Assembly: GCA_017303875.1 (NCBI GenBank) | Contig: JAFLBP010000028.1 | Span: forward strand, 1-64,000 | Length of the DNA stretch: 64,000 nt | Source of the DNA: Chitinophagales bacterium | GTDB lineage: Bacteria > Bacteroidota > Bacteroidia > Chitinophagales > Saprospiraceae | Direction: 5' to 3' | Part shown: positions 41,923 through 50,808 of the stretch, in pieces | Layout of the letters: every line of letters begins with the position of its first letter | Numbering within the stretch: the stretch's first letter is position 1 | Made by a program: the position numbers and the translations under genes | Notes under the pieces: generated by a model | Databases searched by the model: none | The model's input: the letters and a program-made list of their open reading frames with translations, nothing else | What the model was told of the DNA's origin: nothing

Positions 41923-44118
41923 TCAAAACAACCCCAGCTGCGTCCCATCCTCCGGCGAATCCGCACTCGTATCCGGCGCAGCCGCTTCCGTCACCCGGGC
42001 CAGAAACTCCGTCTCCGTCCAGATGTCCACGGTGCCGAGGGCCTGTGCTTTTTTCAGCTTGGAGCCGGCTTTTTCGCCCACCACCAGAATACTCAGGTTT
42101 TTGCTGACGCCCGAGGCAATGCTCGCCCCGGCCGCCGCAGCGCGTTTTTCCGCGTCCTCGCGGGTGAGGGTACTCAGGGTGCCGGTAAATAAGATGGATT
42201 TGCCCGCTAATGGCCCCTCCACCGCCGATTCGGGCTTTTTGTCGGCCTCTGTCTGGCGCAAATTGACACCCAACTGCTCCATGGTTTCGAGCAGGGCCGT
42301 GTTGTGCTCGTTGTGGAAAAAATTGTACACGTTGCGGGCCAGCACCGGACCAATGTCTTTGATCTCCTGATAACGCTCCAGATCCCAGTCGCGGAGTTCG
42401 AGCACATGCGTCACCTCGGCGGCTAAGAGTTTGGAGCTTTTTTGTCCCAAATGGTGCACACTAAGGCTGTGCAGCAGGCGGTAAATCGGGTTTTGCTTGG
42501 CTTTTTCAATGGCCCCCCGGAGGTTTTTGGCCGATTTTTCACCAAATCCTTCCATGCTCGCCACCGCGTCGTAATCTAAGCGGTAGAGGTCGGCGATGGA
42601 GTGCAGCCAGCCGAGTTTGTAAAAACGCTCGATGGTACTCTCGCCCAACCCCTCAATGTCCATGGCGTGCTTGGAGGTATGGAAAATCATGCGCTGCACC
42701 ACCTGGGCTTCGCAATCGGAGTTTTCGCAGCGCCATACGGCCTCGTCTTCGGGCTTCACCAGGGGCGTGCTGCATACCGGACAGTTTTTCGGGTATTCCA
42801 CGGGTTGCTCGCTGCCGTCGCGCAGCTCCTCAAGGCTCTTGACGATGTAGGGAATCACATCGCCAGCGCGTTCCACCAGCACCTGATCGCCGATGCGGAT
42901 GTCTTTGGAGCGGATAAATTCTTCATTGTGCAGGCTGACATTGGAAACGGTCACACCGGCCAAAGCCACGGGTTCTAATTTGGCCACGGGCGTCACGGCG
43001 CCGGTTTTACCCACCTGAAACTCCACGTCGCGCAGGCGGGTGGTGGCCTGTCGGGCCTTGAACTTGAAAGCGATGGCCCAGCGCGGGTGGTGGGAGGTGT
43101 AGCCGCATTGCGCCTGCAAGGCCAGCGAGTTCACCTTGATTACCATGCCATCTATTTCATAGGCGTATTCGTCGCGGTACTCCTGCCAGGCATTGCAAAA
43201 AGCGACCACCTCGGCGATGTTTTTACAGGTACGCGTCTCTTCGAGGTGGTTGTGCGGGGCGGCCTGGTGCTGCGGCACTTTAAAGCCCAATTCGCGCAGC
43301 AGGTGAATGCCTTCGTCGTGGGTTTTGAAGCGCTCCATCACGGAGTTGCCTTCCGCATCAGTGGCAAAGCCGAGCTGGTACACAAAGGCTTCAAGTCCGC
43401 GCGTGGCGGTTTCTTTGGGGTCTTTCATGCGCAGGCCGCCGGTGGCTGCATTGCGCGGGTTGGCGAAGAGGGTTTCGCCGGCTTCGAGGCGTTTTTGGTT
43501 GATTTTTTCAAAAACATCCTTGCGAATAAGCGCTTCGCCGCGCAGTTCCACCTTGGCTATGCCGAGTTTGGAAAAAGCGGCCTGCAAGGGCACCGAGCGC
43601 AGGGTGCGGATGTTGGCAGTAATTTCATCGCCGGCGGCGCCATTGCCGCGGGTTGCGGCGCGTACCAGGGTATCGTTTTCGTACACCAAAGCAATGGTGC
43701 CGCCGTCGTATTTCAGTTCGACGCAGTATTCCACGTCGGATTCCTTGTCTAAGCTGCACAGTTTTTTTACCTGTTCGTCGAAGTCCTGCAAATCCTCGGC
43801 ATCATAGGAGTTGTCGAGGGAGAGCATGGGCGTGAGGTGCTGCACGGTGGCGAAGTCCTCCGTCAGGTCGGGCGAAACCCGCTGTGTGGGCGAGTCGGGG
43901 GTGCGGAGTTCCGGAAATTCGGCCTCAAGGGCTTCCAACTGCTTGTAGAGCTGGTCGTATTCATAATCGCTCACGAGCGGGTCGTTGAGGATATAATAGC
44001 GCCACTCGTGGTAGCGGATTACGGCGCGCAGGGCCTGCGCGCGCGCGGCCGGCTCATGCGGGTGCAGGCTGCCTTCCAGCAATTGTTTGGACAGGTCGAA
44101 CAGGTTCCGTTGCTCCAT
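41923..44118 (-). CDS. ligA: NAD-dependent DNA ligase
   Basis: 731 residues, slightly longer than usual. The domains follow the LigA order: Ia domain (YHEWRYYILNDPLVSDYEYDQL, residues 36-57), adenylation domain with the active-site Lys in VELKYDGGT near 134-142, ATRGNGAAGDEITANIR near 155, OB fold (QVGKTGAVTPVAKLEPV), a four-Cys zinc finger (CPVC...CENSDC near 446-469), helix-hairpin-helix motifs and a C-terminal BRCT domain (GKSILFTGTLSTLTREDAEK). It seals nicks between Okazaki fragments using NAD+. The extra 30 residues after BRCT are acidic and end in GTQLGLF. It follows proS by 11 bp on the same strand. Confidence 0.97.
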   Translation of the reverse strand: MEQRNLFDLSKQLLEGSLHPHEPAARAQALRAVIRYHEWRYYILNDPLVSDYEYDQLYKQLEALEAEFPELRTPDSPTQRVSPDLTEDFATVQHLTPMLSLDNSYDAEDLQDFDEQVKKLCSLDKESDVEYCVELKYDGGTIALVYENDTLVRAATRGNGAAGDEITANIRTLRSVPLQAAFSKLGIAKVELRGEALIRKDVFEKINQKRLEAGETLFANPRNAATGGLRMKDPKETATRGLEAFVYQLGFATDAEGNSVMERFKTHDEGIHLLRELGFKVPQHQAAPHNHLEETRTCKNIAEVVAFCNAWQEYRDEYAYEIDGMVIKVNSLALQAQCGYTSHHPRWAIAFKFKARQATTRLRDVEFQVGKTGAVTPVAKLEPVALAGVTVSNVSLHNEEFIRSKDIRIGDQVLVERAGDVIPYIVKSLEELRDGSEQPVEYPKNCPVCSTPLVKPEDEAVWRCENSDCEAQVVQRMIFHTSKHAMDIEGLGESTIERFYKLGWLHSIADLYRLDYDAVASMEGFGEKSAKNLRGAIEKAKQNPIYRLLHSLSVHHLGQKSSKLLAAEVTHVLELRDWDLERYQEIKDIGPVLARNVYNFFHNEHNTALLETMEQLGVNLRQTEADKKPESAVEGPLAGKSILFTGTLSTLTREDAEKRAAAAGASIASGVSKNLSILVVGEKAGSKLKKAQALGTVDIWTETEFLARVTEAAAPDTSADSPEDGTQLGLF

Positions 44119-44129
44119 CTTTATTTATC

Positions 44130-45596
44130 TTAATACGCCTTTGCGAACAACACGCGTTGCGTGCTCGGCTTGCCTGTCAGGATGCAGACGCCGTCTTCGA
44201 GCGGGTTGTCAACCGGAATACAGCGAATGGTGGCCTTGGTTTTTTCCTTGATGGCCAGTTCGGTTTCGGTGCTGCCATCCCAGTGGGCCGACACGAATCC
44301 GCCTTTATTGTCCAGTACCTCCACAAATTCGTCCCAGGTATCTACGCGGGTGATGTGTTCATCGCGGTAGGCTTTGGCTTTGTTGAAGAGGTTTTGCTGG
44401 ATTTCTGTGAGCAGGTTTTCGATATAATCAGCTACCTGATCGAGGGCGACATTGCTTTTCTCCTTGGTATCGCGGCGCGCCACCTCTACTTGTCCGGCGG
44501 CTAAGTCGCGGGCGCCGAGACCGAGGCGTACGGGCGTGCCGATCATTTCGTACTCGGCGAATTTAAAGCCCGGGCGGTTTTGGTCGTCGTTGTCAATTTT
44601 GACGCGGATACCTTTGGCGCGGAGAGCGGCGGTAATTTTTTCTGCTGCTTCCGTGAGTTCGGGCGCGGGTTTCGGAATCGGCACGATAACCACCTGCGTG
44701 GGTGCAAGGCGGGGCGGCAGCACGAGGCCGTCGTCGTCGGAGTGCGTCATGATGAGGCCACCGATAAGGCGTGTCGAAACGCCCCAGGAAGTTGCCCACA
44801 CGTATTCCTGCTGGTTTTCCTTGTTGAGGAATTGCACTTCGAAAGCTTTGGCGAAGTTTTGGCCGAGGAAGTGCGAAGTACCGGCTTGCAGGGCTTTGCC
44901 GTCTTGCATGAGCGCTTCGATGCAGAAGGTTTCATCGGCGCCAGCGAAACGCTCGTTGGGCGTTTTGATGCCCTTAATAACTGGCATGGCCATATATTCT
45001 TCAGCGAACTGCGCGTACACGTCGAGCATGAGTTTGGCTTCCGCCATAGCTTCATCGGCGCTGGCGTGGGCCGTGTGGCCTTCCTGCCAGAGGAATTCGG
45101 CGGTGCGAAGGAAAGGGCGGGTACGCATTTCCCAGCGCACCACATTGGCCCACTGGTTGAGCAGAATGGGCAGGTCGCGGTAGCTTTGAATCCAGTCGCG
45201 GTAAGTATTCCAGATGATGGTTTCGGAAGTGGGGCGCACGATGAGTTCCTCTTCCAGTTTGGCTTCCGGGTCAACGATAACGCCGCCGCCGTTGGGGTCG
45301 TTTTTGAGGCGGTAGTGTGTTACCACGGCGCACTCTTTGGCGAAACCTTCCACGTGGGCGGCTTCTTTGCTGAGAAAGCTTTTGGGAATAAAGAGTGGGA
45401 AATAGGCATTGACGTGGCCAGTGGCTTTAAACATGCCGTCGAGGGCGTCGCGCATATTTTCCCAAATAGCGAAACCATGCGGCTTGATGACCATGCAACC
45501 GCGCACCGGCGAGTTGTCGGCTAAGCGTGCCTTGTGTACAATATCGAGGTACCACTGCGAATAATCCTCACTGCGGGGTGTAATCTCCTTTGCCAT
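44130..45596 (-). CDS. proS: Prolyl-tRNA synthetase, archaeal/eukaryotic-like type
   Basis: 488 residues. No YbaK-like editing insertion is present, so it is the short, so-called type 3 ProRS found in Bacteroidota. Class II motifs are visible: motif 1 around VRGCMVIKPHGFAIWENM, the motif 2 arginine loop in VVRWEMRTRPFLRTAEFLWQEGH near 150-172, and motif 3 in TSWGVSTRLIGGLIMTHSDD near 269-288. An anticodon-binding domain follows (QVVIVPIPKPAPELTEAAEK) and a short zinc-ribbon-like tail (CIPVDNPLEDGVCILTGKP). It charges tRNA-Pro. Transcribed with ligA; divergent from the Trp/Asn-rich secreted protein gene, a neighbour I recall in other Bacteroidota. Confidence 0.96.
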   Translation of the reverse strand: MAKEITPRSEDYSQWYLDIVHKARLADNSPVRGCMVIKPHGFAIWENMRDALDGMFKATGHVNAYFPLFIPKSFLSKEAAHVEGFAKECAVVTHYRLKNDPNGGGVIVDPEAKLEEELIVRPTSETIIWNTYRDWIQSYRDLPILLNQWANVVRWEMRTRPFLRTAEFLWQEGHTAHASADEAMAEAKLMLDVYAQFAEEYMAMPVIKGIKTPNERFAGADETFCIEALMQDGKALQAGTSHFLGQNFAKAFEVQFLNKENQQEYVWATSWGVSTRLIGGLIMTHSDDDGLVLPPRLAPTQVVIVPIPKPAPELTEAAEKITAALRAKGIRVKIDNDDQNRPGFKFAEYEMIGTPVRLGLGARDLAAGQVEVARRDTKEKSNVALDQVADYIENLLTEIQQNLFNKAKAYRDEHITRVDTWDEFVEVLDNKGGFVSAHWDGSTETELAIKEKTKATIRCIPVDNPLEDGVCILTGKPSTQRVLFAKAY

Positions 45597-45785
45597 TACA
45601 GGTGTTTATTTAAGTTGAAATATTAAGGTTAAAAGTGCCTGAAAAGGTTCCTTTCAAAATAAATTTGAGGGGCGGAACGGTTTTTTAACAAAATATTCCC
45701 CGCGTTTCACAAGATTAAGGTAATTTTAACCATGCAAAAGGCAGCCTTTAAGCGTCCGTTAACCAAAAAAAGTTCGCAAAGGTAA

Positions 45786-45793
45786 TACTTTTG
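45786..45793 (+). promoter_or_regulatory. -7 box for the Trp/Asn-rich gene
   Basis: TACTTTTG fits TAnnTTTG, 49 bp before the ATG at 45842, in the 245-bp gap divergent from proS. No perfect -33 box at the usual distance. Confidence 0.5.
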
Positions 45794-45841
45794 ACCCTGT
45801 AAACAGAAGCTCAAATTCACATACCTAAACATAATTCAACC

Positions 45842-47293
45842 ATGAGAAGATACATGCAACCGGCGCTTCGCATCAGCCTCGCTTTGAGTCTTGCCTTTTC
45901 GGCAATGAGTGCCTCCGCTCAGGATGATCTTTACTATGATCCGAGTAAAGATGCCAAAACTCCCGTCTATGACGAGCGTTACCAACCAACAAATACCACG
46001 CAAAGCACAGACGACAATTATTACTTCGACGAAGACGATTACGCCTACGAGTATTCTTCGCGTATTCGTCGCTTCCACCGCCCGACACCCGTAGTAGATT
46101 ACTACGATCCCTACTACGTGGATATGTACAACTACGACCCCTACTTCATGCCCGGCACAACGATCTATGTAACGTCTTACAACGATTACTGGACATGGCG
46201 CCGCTGGCGCCGCTGGAGCCGCTGGAACACCTGGAACTCCTGGGGCTGGAACAACTGGGGCTACAATACCTGGGGCTGGAATTCCTGGGGCTGGGGCAAC
46301 CCCGGCTGGAACTCCTGGGGCTGGAATCAACCCTGGAACAATGTCTGGGTCACCAACAACTATTACTACGATCCTTACTGGACCTGGAACGGCTGGAACC
46401 CCTACTGCGGCGGCAATGTCTGGGTAAATAACAACTACTACGGTAACGGCTGGAACAATGGCTGGAACAACAATAATGGCGGCAACAACAACGGCTACCA
46501 GCCTCGTACCTATACCGGCCCGCGTCGTGGCGGCACCACCGTCAATAACGGATTTACCCGTTTCACGGAAAATAATGGCGGCCGACTGACGACCTCCACC
46601 AACACCGCTCCGACGATGGACATCCGCTCGCGCAATGATGGCCGCATCCAGAGCGACCGCGTTCCGTCCAACGGCACCACCAACTCCCGCTACCAGTCGC
46701 CCTCCAACAACGGCAGCAGCGCAGAGCCGGCTCGTCGCCCCTCAACACCCGCCACTACCCCGAGCAGTGGCCGCAACGACAGCCCGGCCGCCGGCCAACC
46801 GGCACGCCGCCCGAGCAGCCCCGGCGATGTAACACCCTCGCGCAACAACAACCCGAGCACGCCGAGCACAGAACCAAGCCGCGCACCACGCCCGTCTACG
46901 GCTCCGAGCACCACGCCGTCTTCGCCGCGCCCATCCCGTCCGGGTGGCGACGTACAACCTGAACGCCGCAGCAACCCGACACCCAACCGCGACGTACAAC
47001 CCGAGCGCCGCAGCACGCCGGCGCCGGCGCCCCGCAACGAAGCACGCCCCGAACGCCGCGCCCAGGAACCACAACGCAGCGAACGCCCGCAACGCAGCTC
47101 CGGCGACAGCGATTTCCGCCCCAGCCGCAGCAACGAAAGCAACAACCGCTCCTTCAGCCCCAGCCCCGATCGCAGCAGCTCGCCCGGCAACAGTGGCGGC
47201 AGCAGCCGTTCCGGTGGCGGCAACAGCGGCGGCGGCAATAGCGGTGGCGGCTCCAGTCGCCCCTCCGGTAGCGGCCGCGGTGGACGCGGGTAA
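45842..47293 (+). CDS. Secreted Trp/Asn/Tyr-rich low-complexity protein beside proS
   Basis: 483 residues with a signal peptide ending ASAQ. Residues 27-90 are acidic and Tyr-rich (DDLYYDPSKDAK, YEYSSRIRRFHRPTPVVDYY). Residues about 115-225 are dominated by Trp, Asn, Gly and Tyr in a repeat like NSWGWN. The remaining half is Ser/Pro/Arg/Asn-rich, ending in GGGNSGGG-type repeats. I recall the N-terminal pattern (DDLYYDP ... SSRIRRFHRP) from proteins next to proS in other Bacteroidota, often misnamed prolyl-tRNA synthetase. Its function is unknown; a surface or matrix role would fit the composition. No T9SS domain is seen. The repeats suggest length variation between strains. Confidence 0.8.
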   Translation: MRRYMQPALRISLALSLAFSAMSASAQDDLYYDPSKDAKTPVYDERYQPTNTTQSTDDNYYFDEDDYAYEYSSRIRRFHRPTPVVDYYDPYYVDMYNYDPYFMPGTTIYVTSYNDYWTWRRWRRWSRWNTWNSWGWNNWGYNTWGWNSWGWGNPGWNSWGWNQPWNNVWVTNNYYYDPYWTWNGWNPYCGGNVWVNNNYYGNGWNNGWNNNNGGNNNGYQPRTYTGPRRGGTTVNNGFTRFTENNGGRLTTSTNTAPTMDIRSRNDGRIQSDRVPSNGTTNSRYQSPSNNGSSAEPARRPSTPATTPSSGRNDSPAAGQPARRPSSPGDVTPSRNNNPSTPSTEPSRAPRPSTAPSTTPSSPRPSRPGGDVQPERRSNPTPNRDVQPERRSTPAPAPRNEARPERRAQEPQRSERPQRSSGDSDFRPSRSNESNNRSFSPSPDRSSSPGNSGGSSRSGGGNSGGGNSGGGSSRPSGSGRGGRG

Positions 47294-47693
47294 AACACAC
47301 GATGTTGGCCGATAAGCGTTTTGGATGGCTTCATCCAAGTAATTATAAGCTGGCCAGAAGTAAGAATGGCCTTATTCAAATCCCGATTTTTTGGAATCGG
47401 AGGGGGGAGAAGCGAAAAACTGTTTGAGCCCCGACGTAGGAGGGGCGAGTTTTTTTCGCGCCCCCGTAGATTTCAAAAAATCGCTGGATTTGAATACAGC
47501 CTTGACTTTTTTTGGTTACTTTTTTGCGTCAAGGCAAAAAAGTAACAACGCCCGGAGAAAGTTTCAAGCATATGCCATTCAAAACGCTTGTTCTCGTGAT
47601 TATTGATGTACTCCATGTAGATTACTGATGGTGGAAACTCCCATTTCCACCTTTTTTATACCCTAAAACCAACACAACCAAACACACTTCGCC
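47294..47693. other. 400-bp intergenic region with hairpin
   Basis: No gene-like frame. It contains a widespread-looking Bacteroidota motif (CTTGACTTTTTTTGG...) and a perfect 13-bp hairpin, listed separately. A promoter for the FadL-like gene is expected but no clear TAnnTTTG box was found close to its start. Confidence 0.5.
47515..47546. terminator. Perfect 13-bp hairpin GTTACTTTTTTGC / GCAAAAAAGTAAC
   Basis: Arms 47515-47527 and 47534-47546 with loop GTCAAG. The long T/A runs inside the arms could end transcription in both directions. The same hairpin is common in intergenic DNA of this phylum as far as I recall. Confidence 0.55.
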
Positions 47694-49196
47694 ATGAAGA
47701 AAATCAGTTTTTTCGCAAGCCTGTTACTCCTCAGCAGTAGCCTCTCTGCCCAAAACGTCAGCGACGTTTTAAAATATTCCTCCCTGCAAATCGGCGGTAC
47801 CGCCCGCTCCCTCGGCGCGGGCAATGCCTTCGGCGCACTGGGTGCAGAATTTGGCGCGCTAAGCCTCAACCCTGCCGGCCTTGGCGTTTTTCGCAGCAAT
47901 GAATTTGTGGTTACACCATCGCTGCGGCTTTCAAATACCAATGCCCGCCTCGACGGCATCACCAATGTCGATTGGGAAGAGCAAAACAGCGCATTTAACT
48001 TTGATAATGTGGGTATGGTCTTTCATACGCCGACACAAGGCAAATGGAAATCCTTCAACGTCGGGCTGGGCCTCAACCGCCAGCACAACTACAGCCAGTC
48101 CATTTTTTACAAAGGACTGTCGGGCGGTTCCATTATGAATAATTTTTACAAAGACGCCCAACAGGTATTCAACAATGGCGGCAACGACAACGACCTCGAC
48201 CCCTTTGGCTCGCAATTGGCCTGGGATGCCAACGCCATTTACTTAGACAATAACCAGCTGGCCTACGATTTTCTGGGTAATGAAAATGCGACCATAGACC
48301 GCTCTCAAATTGTCAACACCTACGGCCGCATGAATGAATTGCTCTTTGCGATGGCCGGCAATTACGATGAAAAACTGATGGTCGGCGCTTCCGTGGGGGT
48401 TCCGTTTGTCAATTATCGCCTCGAAGGGGATTACCGCGAAGAAGACGCAACCGAACAGGTAAGTTTTTTTGACGAGTTGGCCTACACCGAATTCCTGCAG
48501 ACGCAGGGCTGGGGCGTCAACCTTAAGGTGGGTATGATTTATAAAGTTACCCAACAACTGCGCCTCGGTGCGAGCTTCCACACGCCAACCCGTTTGTCGT
48601 TGACCGACAACTACAGCAACACCTTTTCCTACAGCTACACGGATGGCGGTGGCAGCAGCAGCAGCGGCCCGCTGGAATCGCCCGATGGCACCAGCGATTA
48701 CCGCCTGCGCACCCCCTGGCGCGCCTCCGCCAGCGCCGCTTTTGTAGCGGGTAAAAAAGGATTTTTGAGCGCCGATGTGGAATTGGTAGATTACAGCGCC
48801 AATCGCTATAACTTTACGGCCGATGTCAGCAATACCGAAAATGAACTGTACGAACGCGAGCTGAACAACGCCATCCGCCGGGCATACCGCCAGACGGTCA
48901 ATGTGCGCCTCGGCGGCGAGCTGGCCTTCAATAAGTTCCGTGTACGCGGCGGCATGAACCTGCTCGGCAATCCGCGCAGTGATGTGGACGCACAGGGACG
49001 CCCGGTAGAAGATTACAAAAACTTCAGCACCGCATACACCGCTGGTGTCGGCGTTCGCGGAGAATCTTTTTACGTGGATCTTGGCTGGCGCCTGACCACT
49101 GCAAATGGCAGTGTTTCGCCCTACAACGGCGCGCCGCTTGCAAACACGGAAACCAGCAACAACGATATTTTGCTGACGGTAGGTTTTAAATTCTGA
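47694..49196 (+). CDS. FadL/OmpP1-type outer-membrane transport protein
   Basis: 500 residues, signal peptide ending LSAQ (residue 20). The N-terminal hatch-like stretch QIGGTARSLGAGNAFGALG and ALSLNPAGLGVF (near residues 32-65) is typical of the FadL/PorV superfamily in Bacteroidota. Amphipathic strands fill the rest and the end is LLTVGFKF, with a terminal Phe for BAM recognition. FadL proteins admit hydrophobic molecules; PorV-like members shuttle T9SS cargo. Size and the long acidic loops fit a general hydrophobic-compound porin, but the cargo is not known. It is 13 bp upstream of the BatB-like gene, so they share a message. Confidence 0.85.
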   Translation: MKKISFFASLLLLSSSLSAQNVSDVLKYSSLQIGGTARSLGAGNAFGALGAEFGALSLNPAGLGVFRSNEFVVTPSLRLSNTNARLDGITNVDWEEQNSAFNFDNVGMVFHTPTQGKWKSFNVGLGLNRQHNYSQSIFYKGLSGGSIMNNFYKDAQQVFNNGGNDNDLDPFGSQLAWDANAIYLDNNQLAYDFLGNENATIDRSQIVNTYGRMNELLFAMAGNYDEKLMVGASVGVPFVNYRLEGDYREEDATEQVSFFDELAYTEFLQTQGWGVNLKVGMIYKVTQQLRLGASFHTPTRLSLTDNYSNTFSYSYTDGGGSSSSGPLESPDGTSDYRLRTPWRASASAAFVAGKKGFLSADVELVDYSANRYNFTADVSNTENELYERELNNAIRRAYRQTVNVRLGGELAFNKFRVRGGMNLLGNPRSDVDAQGRPVEDYKNFSTAYTAGVGVRGESFYVDLGWRLTTANGSVSPYNGAPLANTETSNNDILLTVGFKF

Positions 49197-49209
49197 GAAA
49201 ACGCCCGCT

Positions 49210-50229
49210 ATGTTCGACCAATTTGCCCATCCCAAGTTTTTGTATGCGCTGGCTTTAGTGCCGGTAGCAGCACTGCTCATGTGGGGATATTGGCACTGGC
49301 GACAAAAAAAAGTACAAGCGCTTGGGGAAAACCTGAAGCGTCAGTGGCTGGCTGCCGGAAAAGGCTATGGCGTACAACAAGCGGCCCTGCTGCTGGCCCT
49401 GGCCCTGATGGTCTTGGCATTAGCCAATCCGCAAAAAGGCATGGAACGCCGTCGGGTGGAGGTAAAAAGCTCCGACCTTGTATTTGCATTGGATGTCTCA
49501 CAAAGTATGTGGTGCAAAGATGTTTCACCCAATCGACTCGAATTAGCCAAATTATTTATACAAAAAACGCTTCAGGCTACACCCGGCAACCGGGTAGGTC
49601 TGGTGCTGTTTGCCGGTGATGCGTTCGCGCAGGTGCCCCTGACGGAAGATTACAATTATCTGTTGGAGCGCCTGCGCGACGCGGAACCACAAACGATGTC
49701 GCAGCAGGGCTCCGACATTGGTCTGGCATTAGAAACAGCCGTTTTAAGTTTTGATCCGGAGCCAAATGCGAGTCGCGCGATTGTTTTGCTGAGCGATGGG
49801 GAAAACCACGAATCCGACCCGGAAGATGCGGCCGAAAATGCTTACGATAAGGGTATTGTTGTTTTTACGGTAAGTGTGGGCACAGAAGGCGGCGGGGTTT
49901 TGCCGGTAGCAGCCAATGTGATGCAGCCGCGCCGCGATGATCGCGGGGAAGCCATCCGGAGCAAGGCCGATGAAGCGCTGCTGAATGCCACTGCGGAAGC
50001 CGGCGGCGGTAAGTTATTCCGCTCGGCAGCTGGCGATGCCGCCACAGAGGCGCTTGTCGGGGAAATAAAATCGCTGCCCCAGCGCGCCCTTACCATGCGT
50101 TCTTTTAGCGAAGCTGCTTCTTATTATCAGTGGTTATTGGCGCCGGCACTGCTGTTGCTGGTTTTCGGACAGGGCTTTACTGCTTGGGTGCGCCGTAAAA
50201 AAGCGCCAGAAAAATCATTGCTAACTTAA
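49210..50229 (+). CDS. BatB-type VWA-domain membrane protein
   Basis: 339 residues. It starts with FAHPKFLYALALVPVAALLMW, the usual first helix of BatA/BatB proteins, then a second helix (AALLLALALMVLALANPQ). A von Willebrand A domain follows with the metal site DVSQSM near residue 96-101 and LLSDGENHE near 193-201. A last helix (WLLAPALLLLVFGQGF) ends the protein. Bat proteins form an operon with MoxR and contribute to stress tolerance. Here BatA, BatC, BatD and MoxR are absent nearby, which makes it an isolated copy behind a barrel gene. Its end overlaps the convergent 203-aa gene by 53 bp. Confidence 0.85.
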   Translation: MFDQFAHPKFLYALALVPVAALLMWGYWHWRQKKVQALGENLKRQWLAAGKGYGVQQAALLLALALMVLALANPQKGMERRRVEVKSSDLVFALDVSQSMWCKDVSPNRLELAKLFIQKTLQATPGNRVGLVLFAGDAFAQVPLTEDYNYLLERLRDAEPQTMSQQGSDIGLALETAVLSFDPEPNASRAIVLLSDGENHESDPEDAAENAYDKGIVVFTVSVGTEGGGVLPVAANVMQPRRDDRGEAIRSKADEALLNATAEAGGGKLFRSAAGDAATEALVGEIKSLPQRALTMRSFSEAASYYQWLLAPALLLLVFGQGFTAWVRRKKAPEKSLLT

Positions 50230-50788
50230 GCTCATTGCTTACTTCCGCGCTGGTCTGGTCGTCGATTGCCCAATCGCGCGGATCTCTTTCCTTTAAGGTA
50301 TACAGGTAAAATGCGCCGTTGTTATTGTCTTTGGCCTGCCATTCATCAAACTGGTTTTTCCAGCGGCTGCCAAACACAAAATTGATGGCATTATCCGTTA
50401 CGCGCCACTCGCTGAAATCATTAACCCAGGCGGTTTTCATGCTTACAATAGCGCCGTTGTAGGCGCGCAACTCCCAGTAAGAAGGGTCATCTTTCCATTT
50501 GCGGCGAATCGTGCCGCGCTCGCCGAGGTATTCATATTCCCACTCTGTCCAGTCTTCGCGCATATTGAGCCAGCGCAGTTTTATTTCTCCGCTCATGGAT
50601 TCTTCCGGCGGTTCGGCATCCGGATCGGCGGCCTGCGTGCTGTCGGGAGCCGGTACCGTGTACAATTCCCATTCTACAAAAGAATCGGCCCAGCGGCTGC
50701 TCAGGGTAGAAAAGCGACGGGTTTCCTGCGCGGCCGTGAGCAGCGGCACAGACAGGAATGATAACAACAGGAGTAAGCGAATAGGCAT
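50177..50788 (-). CDS. Secreted protein with repeated W-x(2,5)-F-x-E-W motif
   Basis: 203 residues with a signal peptide (MPIRLLLLLSFLSVPLLTAAQ). After a Pro/Asp/Glu-rich stretch, a short unit recurs about every 30 residues: RWADSFVEWELY, REDWTEWEYEYLG, WKDDPSYWELR, WVNDFSEWRVTD and WKNQFDEWQAKD. Each has two Trp residues around an acidic centre, followed by beta-strand-like residues, so a repeated beta structure is probable. I do not recognise a named family. It overlaps the end of the BatB gene on the opposite strand by 53 bp and faces the cyclase-family gene at its 5' end with a 20-bp gap between the two start codons. Confidence 0.75.
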   Translation of the reverse strand: MPIRLLLLLSFLSVPLLTAAQETRRFSTLSSRWADSFVEWELYTVPAPDSTQAADPDAEPPEESMSGEIKLRWLNMREDWTEWEYEYLGERGTIRRKWKDDPSYWELRAYNGAIVSMKTAWVNDFSEWRVTDNAINFVFGSRWKNQFDEWQAKDNNNGAFYLYTLKERDPRDWAIDDQTSAEVSNELKLAMIFLALFYGAPKQ

Positions 50789-50796
50789 AATATCTT

Positions 50797-50804
50797 TACT
50801 TTTG
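50797..50804 (+). promoter_or_regulatory. -7 box very close to the cyclase-family start
   Basis: TACTTTTG fits TAnnTTTG and ends 4 bp before the ATG at 50809. Transcription from it would give a nearly leaderless message, or the ATG at 50815 would be used. Confidence 0.4.
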
Positions 50805-50808
50805 CTTC

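Noticed and set aside
45836..46330. Antisense frame with collagen-like PGVPAGVAP repeats
   Set aside because: It is the reverse reading of the Trp/Asn-rich low-complexity region and covers its start codon; the repeats follow from that composition.
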